This document shows positions 1 to 4,315 of a stretch of DNA of 6,484 bases, piece by piece (position 1 is the first letter of the stretch; every line of letters begins with the position of its first letter). The position numbers were made by a program, and so were the translations under genes. Below the pieces are notes generated by a model, which was not told the origin of the DNA, did not search any database, and was given only the letters and a program-made list of their open reading frames with translations. The stretch is taken from assembly GCA_025999735.1 (NCBI GenBank), contig BNXR01000099.1, positions 1 to 6,484 of the forward strand, written 5' to 3'. Source of the DNA: Bacteroidia bacterium (GTDB taxonomy: Bacteria > Bacteroidota > Bacteroidia > Bacteroidales > Marinifilaceae).

Positions 1-1
1 G

Positions 2-250
2 GCAGCGATTGACCGATGGTTATCCTTAACAGAGTTGATGGATTATTTACCCGACCATCCTGCGAAATCGACGATTTACGATTGGGTATCTGAGAAAAAG
101 ATTCCGAATCACAAAGGTCCTAAAAAGCTACGTTTCCTAAAATCGGAAATTGACAAGTGGTTAGCCACCGATAAAAGAACTAGTGATGACGAACTGCAAG
201 CCAAAGCATCTGAATATTGTAGCAGAAAGAAAGGAGCACACCATGAATAA
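2..250 (+). CDS. Helix-turn-helix DNA-binding protein, excisionase-like (5' end outside window)
   Basis: The frame is open from the left edge, and 82 residues are visible before the TAA at 248-250. The first in-window start-like codon is a TTG at 35, but the upstream residues (WLSLTELMDYL) already belong to the domain, so the true start lies left of the window. The visible part fits an HTH_17/excisionase-type winged helix: a 'WLSLTEL' entry helix, then 'STIYDWVSEKKIPNHK' as turn, recognition helix and wing, then 'LRFLKSEIDKWL' as the closing strand and helix. A charged tail of about 28 residues follows. In Bacteroidota mobile elements, such proteins usually sit just downstream of the integrase and act in excision or transcriptional control; that role here is inference. 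It overlaps the next gene by 8 nt, which implies translational coupling. The DNA target is unknown. Confidence 0.8.
   Translation, partial: AAIDRWLSLTELMDYLPDHPAKSTIYDWVSEKKIPNHKGPKKLRFLKSEIDKWLATDKRTSDDELQAKASEYCSRKKGAHHE
230..236 (+). promoter_or_regulatory. Shine-Dalgarno-like site for the second HTH gene
   Basis: AAAGGAG lies 6 nt upstream of the ATG at 243. It decides the start of the second HTH gene, because the same frame has an earlier in-frame ATG at 183 that lies inside the previous gene and lacks such a site. The other starts in the window (512, 1166, 4316) have no comparable purine-rich site, as is usual in Bacteroidota. Confidence 0.5.
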
Positions 251-515
251 ACCTATCATCACCACCACCGTAGGGGCGGGGTCAGCCCGCCCTGCTGCAG
301 CAAACAATTGGAACAGGGAGCCAAACATTGAAAAGTGGATAGACAACCAGAACGTCATGTTGGCACTTCACATATCACCGCGCCAACTATTCACTTTGCG
401 GACGAATGGCACGATACCTTACACGCGCTTAGAAAACAAAATCTACTACCGGGAGCGGGACATAACGGACATCTTGAACGACAACTACATCATGCAAAAA
501 ATCCAAAAACCATGA
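243..515 (+). CDS. Small helix-turn-helix domain protein
   Basis: The protein has 90 residues. I chose the ATG at 243 because it is preceded by AAAGGAG and because starting at 183 would give a 68-nt overlap with the previous gene. Residues ~31-85 match the second small HTH protein common in Bacteroidota mobilizable elements. That region contains 'WIDNQNVMLALHISPRQLF' (helix and turn), 'LRTNGTIPYTRLENKIYY' (recognition helix and wing) and 'RERDITDILNDNY'. It probably binds DNA as an accessory or regulatory factor; the target is unknown. The stop overlaps the ATG of the next gene (ATGA at 512-515), so the two are probably co-translated. Oddly, residues ~8-18 (VGAGSARPAAA) are encoded by a GC-rich palindrome at 270-292. 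This looks like a repeat that entered the reading frame and would form a disordered N-terminal tail. Confidence 0.8.
   Translation: MNKPIITTTVGAGSARPAAANNWNREPNIEKWIDNQNVMLALHISPRQLFTLRTNGTIPYTRLENKIYYRERDITDILNDNYIMQKIQKP
268..293. repeat. GC-rich palindromic repeat inside the HTH coding sequence
   Basis: The arms GGGCGGG (274-280) and CCCGCCC (286-292) form a 7-bp stem around a 5-nt GTCAG loop, with a possible G-T wobble outside. The 13-mer GTAGGGGCGGGGT at 270-282 recurs exactly at 3735-3747 in the non-coding middle. The CCGTAGG at 268-274 is also the core of the hairpins at 1076, 3757 and (degenerate) 1131. The loop region GGGGTCAGCCC resembles GGGTCAAGCCC of the hairpin at 3706. This suggests a dispersed palindromic repeat, here read in frame as part of a protein. 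Confidence 0.6.
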
Positions 516-1066
516 ACACAAACAACGACACCTTATTTTCATTCTACAAAGCACCAATCTACAACACAAAGCCTTTAAAGGCAATGACCTTGTTACAAAT
601 CTACCACATCCTCAAAAGCGATGAATACAAATACTGCACAGAGCAACTACGCCAAATAAATGTAGCACAACCCGAACTGGCGAGGCAATACAAAGCCTAT
701 AGCTTCGATTACTGCACATTTTCAGGTGTTTTCACCTCACGCAAGGACAGCGACTTAGTAAAACATTCAGGCTTACTATGTCTTGACTTCGACCACCTTA
801 ATAATTTAAACTCGTTAAAAATGGCACTCATTGAGGATGAACAGTTTGAAACGCAGTTACTATTTACAAGTCCCTCGGGGGACGGGTTGAAGTGGCTCAT
901 CGCCATCGACCCTGAGGCGTTCAAGCACGAAGAATATTTTCAGGCTCTGTGTCTATACACCAAAAGAAAATATGCCAATGAGCCGGACAAATCGGGCAAA
1001 GACATCTCGCGAGCTTGTTTCATCCCCAGCGACCCCAACGCATACATAAACCCAAACATCCAATAA
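512..1066 (+). CDS. BT4734/BF3469-family primase-like protein (BT4734-like N-terminal, 'VirE_N' domain)
   Basis: The protein has 184 residues. The BT4734-like N-terminal domain is related to the archaeo-eukaryotic primase (AEP) catalytic fold. The expected motifs are visible in order. The metal-binding hhDhD motif is 'LCLDFDHL' at residues 89-96 (D92, D94). Next is the 'SPSGDGLKWLI' loop at 120-130, the family's version of the AEP sxH region with lysine (K127) in place of histidine. A later acidic residue, D133, follows in 'AIDPE'. The domain ends with 'GKDISRACFIPSDPNAYIN' at 162-180. By family knowledge it should work with a PriCT_2/DUF3987 ATPase in priming or replicating the mobile element; primase activity itself is inference. 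The ATG at 512 overlaps the previous stop (ATGA), and an upstream in-frame start at 335 would overlap the HTH gene extensively. The domain partner lies downstream in the same frame, separated by stops and a hairpin cluster, so this may be one half of a split two-domain protein. Confidence 0.85.
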   Translation: MNTNNDTLFSFYKAPIYNTKPLKAMTLLQIYHILKSDEYKYCTEQLRQINVAQPELARQYKAYSFDYCTFSGVFTSRKDSDLVKHSGLLCLDFDHLNNLNSLKMALIEDEQFETQLLFTSPSGDGLKWLIAIDPEAFKHEEYFQALCLYTKRKYANEPDKSGKDISRACFIPSDPNAYINPNIQ

Positions 1067-1075
1067 TGTAAATAA

Positions 1076-1150
1076 CCGTAGGTCAGCGACCTACGGACAA
1101 ACAAGTCCCACAGGGACGACACTTTATTAACCGTACGCTTCAGCCTACGG
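1076..1150. repeat. Composite three-hairpin repeat between primase and DUF3987 genes
   Basis: Three inverted repeats stand in tandem in the 99-nt gap. Hairpin A has 9-bp perfect arms CCGTAGGTC (1076-1084) and GACCTACGG (1088-1096) with an AGC loop. Hairpin B has arms GTCCC (1105-1109) and GGGAC (1113-1117) with an ACA loop. Hairpin A' (1131-1150) pairs CCGTA with TACGG and GC with GC around one mismatch and a TTCA loop. A and A' are both followed by ACAAA, giving a direct repeat CCTACGGACAAA. None has a U-tract, so they are not classical terminators. They occupy the leader of the downstream gene, whose ATG is only 15 nt past A'. The CCGTAGG/CCTACGG arms recur at 3757-3784, marking a dispersed repeat family. 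Confidence 0.8.
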
Positions 1151-1165
1151 ACAAAACAAAACACC

Positions 1166-3031
1166 ATGAAAAAATTCAACCCAACAGAATATCTGGCAGA
1201 AAACACCCTGCGAACACCTGTACGGACAATCCCTTGCGGTTGCCCTTCTATCGACACCACAGCGGACATAGAAATAATCACCGAAAGAATAGAACGGGCA
1301 CGAACGGACATTGCCTCGACGTACGCCGATTGGCGGGATTTAGGCTTTGCGCTATCGGATGAACTGGGCGAAGCGGGACGAACGTACTACCACCGTATAA
1401 GCCGTTACTACCCCAAATACGACTACCCCAGCACTGAAAAACAATACGATGCCTGCATAAATGCACGCGGACACGGCATCACAATTAGAACATTCTACCA
1501 ACTGGCAAAAACCGCAGGCATCAACATCCATACGGGCGGGTTTGAAAACCGCTCCAACGAAAAAAAAGAGAAACAACAAAGTGGCTTGTCCCTGTCCTTT
1601 TGTCCTTCTGTCCCTAAAACAATAATAGATAATACTGAAAATCAAGATAATAGCAGCAAAAAAGACGACGCTGAAGGTGAGGACACAAGTGAGGACACAA
1701 ATGAAGACGTGAAAAATGTCCCTATACCGACATTACCGAATGTTATTTACGAAAATATCCCTGATTTCTTAAAAAAGATAGTACTCAAAGCCACATCACC
1801 GGAAGACCGCGACGTACTCTTATTAGGCTCAATCACAGTCCTTTCAGCATGCTTACCAAACATATATGGAATGTATTCCGAAAGATTTGTCTTTCCTAAC
1901 TTATTTCTATTCGTAACAGCGCAAGCATCGGCAGGAAAAGGCAGACTGACACTATGTCGAAAACTGGCAGAGCCGATACACAAAGCACTACGAGAAAAAG
2001 ACCGCATACAACAACTCGACTACAAAAACAAACTCGCCGACTACCTGTCCCAGAAAGACAAATCAGAACTACAACGACCCGAAGAGCCGCCCATGCTCAT
2101 GTTCATCATCCCCGCAAATACATCGGCTACCGGGCTTTTCCAAATCCTTAACGACAACAAGGGAGTGGGGCTGATTTTTGAAACTGAGGGAGACACACTC
2201 GCACAATCATTCAAATCAGAGCACGGTAACTACTCCGACGGGCTACGCAAAAGCTGGCATCACGAGAGCATTTCCTACAACCGCCGTAAAAACCGCGAAT
2301 ATGTTGAACTTGAACAACCAAAAGTATCTGCCTTACTATCAGGAACGCCCCAACAGGTAGCCTCATTAATCCCAAATACCGAAAACGGCTTATTTTCAAG
2401 ATTTATGTTTTACTACATCAACCTCAAGCCGGTATGGATAGACGTTTTCGCAAACAGCGACAAGCAGCCACTTGATGAATATTTTGAAAACCTTGGCAAC
2501 GAATTCTACGACCTATACAAAATACTGCAGCAGCACCCAACAAAAATAAAATTTACGCTCACAACCAAGCAGCAGCAATCCTTCCACAAACATTTCACTC
2601 AGGCACAAGACCAATATATGTACCTCTGCGGAACGGACTACATAGCCACTGTCCGTCGTCTCGGCTTAATCACCTTCCGTATCGCCATGATATTATCGAC
2701 ACTACGCATCATGGAGACAGGAAACTTTACAATAAACATCACTTGTACAGACAATGACTTTGACATAGCGATAAACATTGTCAAGCTACTCATACAGCAC
2801 GCTGCACAAATCTACCAACGTCTACCCGCAGAAATAGCGGCAACGGCGAAACCAAACCCTCGTCAGCACTTCTTAGAGGCCTTACCGGACGAATTTACAT
2901 ACAAAATATTCATATCAACGGCAGCCACCATGTCGATACAAGAGCGCACAGCAAAGCGTTACATAGTAAGATTCACGCAATCCGGTCTAATAGAGCATCC
3001 GGCCCACGACAAATACAAAAAAACAAAATGA
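1166..3031 (+). CDS. PriCT_2-DUF3987 protein: primase-associated P-loop ATPase/helicase-like
   Basis: The protein has 621 residues. Residues ~35-118 match a PriCT_2 (primase C-terminal 2) domain, with 'YADWRDLGFALSDELGEAGR' then 'FHRISR..YPKY'-like and 'GITIRTFYQLAKTAG' elements. A hydrophilic, acidic linker spans ~126-192. From ~193 onward is a DUF3987 domain. Its Walker A-like loop is 'AQASAGKGR' (K258), the Walker B-like strand is 'GLIFETEGD' (335-343), a sensor-like strand is 'LLSGTPQQ' (391-398), and an arginine-finger-like 'GLFSRFMFY' carries R412. The C-terminal ~50 residues resemble a winged helix ('SIQERTAKRYIVRFTQSGLIEH'). The family accompanies BT4734 primase-like proteins in Bacteroidota mobile elements, and a helicase role is inferred. 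The start is the only ATG near the domain, follows the hairpin cluster and has no Shine-Dalgarno. The linker DNA holds a GTCC-rich array and a 12-nt tandem repeat. The gene is in the same frame as the upstream primase gene. Confidence 0.85.
   Translation: MKKFNPTEYLAENTLRTPVRTIPCGCPSIDTTADIEIITERIERARTDIASTYADWRDLGFALSDELGEAGRTYYHRISRYYPKYDYPSTEKQYDACINARGHGITIRTFYQLAKTAGINIHTGGFENRSNEKKEKQQSGLSLSFCPSVPKTIIDNTENQDNSSKKDDAEGEDTSEDTNEDVKNVPIPTLPNVIYENIPDFLKKIVLKATSPEDRDVLLLGSITVLSACLPNIYGMYSERFVFPNLFLFVTAQASAGKGRLTLCRKLAEPIHKALREKDRIQQLDYKNKLADYLSQKDKSELQRPEEPPMLMFIIPANTSATGLFQILNDNKGVGLIFETEGDTLAQSFKSEHGNYSDGLRKSWHHESISYNRRKNREYVELEQPKVSALLSGTPQQVASLIPNTENGLFSRFMFYYINLKPVWIDVFANSDKQPLDEYFENLGNEFYDLYKILQQHPTKIKFTLTTKQQQSFHKHFTQAQDQYMYLCGTDYIATVRRLGLITFRIAMILSTLRIMETGNFTINITCTDNDFDIAINIVKLLIQHAAQIYQRLPAEIAATAKPNPRQHFLEALPDEFTYKIFISTAATMSIQERTAKRYIVRFTQSGLIEHPAHDKYKKTK
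1587..1616 (+). repeat. GTCC-rich iteron-like array, copy 1 (inside the DUF3987 linker)
   Basis: GTCC begins at 1588, 1594, 1602 and 1610 (spacing 6, 8, 8) with TTT or TCT spacers. The 30-nt block matches the reverse complement of 3151-3180 at 28 of 30 positions with identical spacing. It encodes linker residues LSLSFCPSVPK (141-151). These look hydrophobic and out of place in an otherwise charged linker, suggesting the DNA rather than the peptide is conserved. A further TGTCCCTA lies at 1717. Confidence 0.75.
1677..1712 (+). repeat. 12-nt tandem repeat in the DUF3987 linker
   Basis: GTGAGGACACAA occurs twice exactly in tandem (1677-1688, 1689-1700), followed by a degenerate third unit (ATGAAGACGTGA, 1701-1712). 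It encodes the acidic run EDTSEDTNED. The unit keeps the reading frame and contains GGACA, the complement of the TGTCC motif concentrated nearby. Confidence 0.7.
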
Positions 3032-3150
3032 GACACTCACTTTCTTCAACTTTCAACTAAATTTGTCCCTAAGTAAAGGGCTTGTCCTTAGCAATCACAA
3101 AAATGGGACTACTTGAAAAACAACTACATACAACGTCTAACCGCCTCATT

Positions 3151-3180
3151 TAGGGACAAAAGGACAAAAGGACTGGGACA
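3151..3180 (-). repeat. GTCC-rich iteron-like array, copy 2 (inverted, downstream of the DUF3987 gene)
   Basis: Read on the minus strand it has GTCC units at spacing 6, 8, 8 and differs from 1587-1616 at only two of 30 positions. The two copies therefore flank the ATPase part of the DUF3987 gene as inverted repeats about 1.5 kb apart. Being non-coding here yet nearly identical argues for DNA-level function or recent duplication. Confidence 0.75.
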
Positions 3181-3254
3181 TCCCCCTTTGTTCTCCTCTG
3201 TCCTCTCCGTTATTTCCAAGTGGGTCATTTCTGTCTAACCGCATTCTTTTCGCT

Positions 3255-3277
3255 GGCGCGGCTTTGCAAGCCGTGTC
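3255..3277. repeat. Palindromic hairpin repeat
   Basis: GGCGCGGCTT (3255-3264) pairs with AAGCCGTGTC (3268-3277) around a TGC loop, giving 10 pairs of which two are G-T wobbles. It is GC-rich against AT-richer surroundings and has no T-run on either side, so it is more likely a dispersed palindromic unit than a terminator. Confidence 0.6.
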
Positions 3278-3301
3278 CCCGCTGGGTGTTACGGTGACCT
3301 T

Positions 3302-3586
3302 CTACCTTCTACCCCGAATGGGGTAGGATTTCGATAACTTAAGGTCTTCTATGATAACAGACGTGATGTCACCTCTCTGCGTGTACCAAGGAGTATTTAC
3401 CACAACGTGGTCAGAGACCACCTCCCATTCATAATTCGGCATAGTATCCTTCCCGCTAATTGTAAGCACTCCACTATTCAATGTCCACGTTATTGGGTCG
3501 GTAGTACCGCAAGAGGTAAACACTCCGCTTGCGATTGCTACCATTGCGCCCATTAAGGCGGCTTTTACATAACTTGCCTTTGTCAT
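3302..3586 (-). CDS. Small lipoprotein resembling the N-terminus of a BspA-like leucine-rich-repeat protein; probably truncated
   Basis: The protein has 94 residues. Residues 1-26 form a lipoprotein signal peptide: positively charged start (MTKASYVK), hydrophobic core (AALMGAMVAIASGVF), then a lipobox-like TSC with Cys26 as the predicted lipidation site. The Phe at -3 is less usual. Residues 33-79 ('WTLNSGVLTISGKDTMPNY', then 'TPWYTQRGDITSVIIE') read like the segment before the first repeat in BspA-like LRR surface proteins, where 'GVTSIG.AF' repeats should follow. Instead the protein ends in DLKLSKSYPIRGRR, encoded beside and across a palindrome (3309-3326). This suggests the gene is a 5' remnant cut by a repeat or a deletion. 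It reads against its neighbours from a good promoter at 3626-3657. The alternative is a genuinely short lipoprotein of unknown role. Confidence 0.6.
   Translation of the reverse strand: MTKASYVKAALMGAMVAIASGVFTSCGTTDPITWTLNSGVLTISGKDTMPNYEWEVVSDHVVVNTPWYTQRGDITSVIIEDLKLSKSYPIRGRR
3309..3326. repeat. Palindrome at the 3' end of the lipoprotein gene
   Basis: CTACCCC (3309-3315) and GGGGTAG (3320-3326) form a 7-bp perfect stem with a GAAT loop. It lies 4 nt inside the minus-strand stop codon (3302-3304), so it encodes part of the lipoprotein tail. No T-run follows on the minus strand, so terminator function is doubtful. Confidence 0.6.
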
Positions 3587-3625
3587 AAGTAATTAAATGA
3601 TTACTACTGTATTAAATATACGGTG

Positions 3626-3657
3626 CAAAGATAATATAAGGTATTGTACTAACCAAA
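3626..3657 (-). promoter_or_regulatory. Bacteroidota-type promoter for the lipoprotein gene
   Basis: On the minus strand TTTG (3657-3654) is followed after exactly 20 nt by TATCTTTG (3633-3626), matching the -33 TTTG and -7 TAnnTTTG elements of the Bacteroidota primary sigma factor. Transcription would start near 3619, leaving a leader of roughly 30 nt before the ATG at 3586. Confidence 0.75.
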
Positions 3658-3705
3658 TAATGTTCACCTTTGTTGCGGTGGGCGTTCTACGTAAGAATAC
3701 GGAGG

Positions 3706-3724
3706 TTGCGGGTCAAGCCCGCAA
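3706..3724. repeat. Palindromic repeat with GGGTCAAGCCC core
   Basis: TTGCGGG (3706-3712) pairs with CCCGCAA (3718-3724), with an inner T-G wobble possible around CAA. The core GGGTCAAGCCC resembles GGGGTCAGCCC of the palindrome at 274-292. Palindromes of this general form are widespread dispersed repeats in bacterial genomes (recalled, not searched). Confidence 0.65.
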
Positions 3725-3734
3725 TGACGGTTGG

Positions 3735-3784
3735 GTAGGGGCGGGGTTATCGAAAGCCGTAGGCTACGCTACGCTTACCTACGG
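3735..3784. repeat. Shared 13-mer plus CCGTAGG/CCTACGG palindrome
   Basis: GTAGGGGCGGGGT (3735-3747) is identical to 270-282 inside the second HTH gene. Nine nt later CCGTAGG (3757-3763) and CCTACGG (3778-3784) form a 7-bp stem around a 14-nt loop that itself holds a CTACG direct repeat. The right half, TACGCTT...CCTACGG, resembles hairpin A' at 1131-1150, as if A' were a shortened copy. Confidence 0.65.
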
Positions 3785-3899
3785 TTATGGAGATATTATT
3801 AACCCGAATCTTGTTCATATTTACGACCCTGTGAAAGTGGAACACAAAATCAAGTATCACGAAAGAGAAATTGAACGGGCAAAGAAAATAATTGCCTGA

Positions 3900-4235
3900 A
3901 AAAAACACATTTAGCGTAAAGGCCGGGTAATTTTGTGGTGGCAATGTGTTTGAGCAATCAAACAAAACCCCGTTAGCAAAGTGGCCAATGTTACTTGCCT
4001 GCAATGGGCATAAGCACACAAACATGAGTTAATGTGTATCCTAATATACGGATAAACCAAACTCGCAGGGGAAAATCGCAAGCATTAGGCGAAACAATGA
4101 ACTTCTCAACGCTCTTTGAAAGAAAGAATTTATAGGGGAAAATTACGAATATTTTTCGACAATACAAGTAATACGCAATAAAAAAAATTCTTTTAAAGTT
4201 CTGACGGTAAAAAGTTGACGTTTTTTTCAAAAATG
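3900..4235. other. AT-rich intergenic region with hairpins; no gene seen
   Basis: No convincing ORF is present; the minus-strand open frames here lack recognisable features. TGTTTGA (3947-3953) and TCAAACA (3958-3964) form a 7-bp stem capped by GCAA, a GNRA-type tetraloop. Around it, CGGG (3924-3927) and TTTTGT (3931-3936) can pair with CCCG (3969-3972) and ACAAAA (3962-3967) in an alternative longer fold. A smaller hairpin, TGCCT/GGGCA, lies at 3996-4010. GTTAGC occurs at 3972-3977 and again at 4281-4286. AGGGGAAAAT is repeated at 4067 and 4134. The part from ~4100 on is plain AT-rich sequence leading into the NTPase promoter. A small structured RNA or decayed recombination sites are possible, but neither is shown. 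Confidence 0.4.
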
Positions 4236-4267
4236 TTTGGCTATTTGAAAATAAGGTTTTATTTTTG
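4236..4267 (+). promoter_or_regulatory. Bacteroidota-type promoter for the KAP-like NTPase gene
   Basis: TTTG (4236-4239), a 20-nt spacer, then TATTTTTG (4260-4267) match the -33/-7 consensus TTTG...TAnnTTTG. The spacing equals that of the divergent lipoprotein promoter. Transcription would begin near 4274, about 40 nt before the ATG at 4316. The NTPase gene is thus an independent transcription unit. Confidence 0.75.
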
Positions 4268-4315
4268 CGTATATTTATGAGTTAGCAGCAATATTACGAC
4301 AAATACAGAGTAATT

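Larger units (their letters stand above)
3032..3301. other. Intergenic region with GTCC motifs and inverted repeats; no gene seen
   Basis: No convincing coding region lies on either strand. TTTGTCCCTAA (3062-3072) is a perfect inverted repeat of 3150-3160, and TTGTCCTTAG lies between at 3082. The second 30-nt GTCC array is at 3151-3180. GTCTAACCGC is repeated directly at 3135-3144 and 3233-3242. A 10-bp hairpin lies at 3255-3277. There is no clear rho-independent terminator for the upstream operon, because no hairpin is followed by a T-run. The concentration of motifs fits a cis-acting replication or binding site (inference). Confidence 0.6.
3597..3899 (+). pseudogene. Possible decayed gene end; only the 3' part (from ~3785) looks coding
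   Basis: The open frame covers 100 codons, but its first ~60 run across the divergent promoter of the lipoprotein gene and two palindromic repeats, so that part is unlikely to be a natural protein. The last ~37 residues, after the palindrome ending at 3784, look more protein-like ('INPNLVHIYDPVKVEHKIKY', then a charged helix 'HEREIERAKKIIA'). I do not recognise the family. The simplest reading is the 3' remnant of a gene whose front was lost when palindromic repeats entered. A chance open frame is a real alternative. Confidence 0.3.

Noticed and set aside
512..1066. A VirE-type effector linked to type IV secretion
   Set aside because: The old 'VirE_N' name is misleading; the visible motifs fit a primase-like BT4734 domain, and no secretion genes are present.
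940..1311. Minus-strand open frame of 123 codons across the primase/DUF3987 gap
   Set aside because: It reads antisense through two supported genes and the hairpin cluster, with no domain or promoter.
1587..3180. Invertible switch: recombination between the two 30-mers flipping the ATPase domain
   Set aside because: Inversion would cut the DUF3987 gene in its linker with no alternative exon visible, and no invertase is in the window.
3255..3326. Convergent rho-independent terminators for the operon and the lipoprotein gene
   Set aside because: The stems are good, but no T-run follows on either strand; they fit palindromic repeats better.
3900..4290. Integron attC sites bounded by GTTAGC motifs
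   Set aside because: No matching RYYYAAC-type partner lies at a suitable distance upstream of either GTTAGC, and the NTPase promoter occupies the expected place of the second site. Kept only as a weak possibility.
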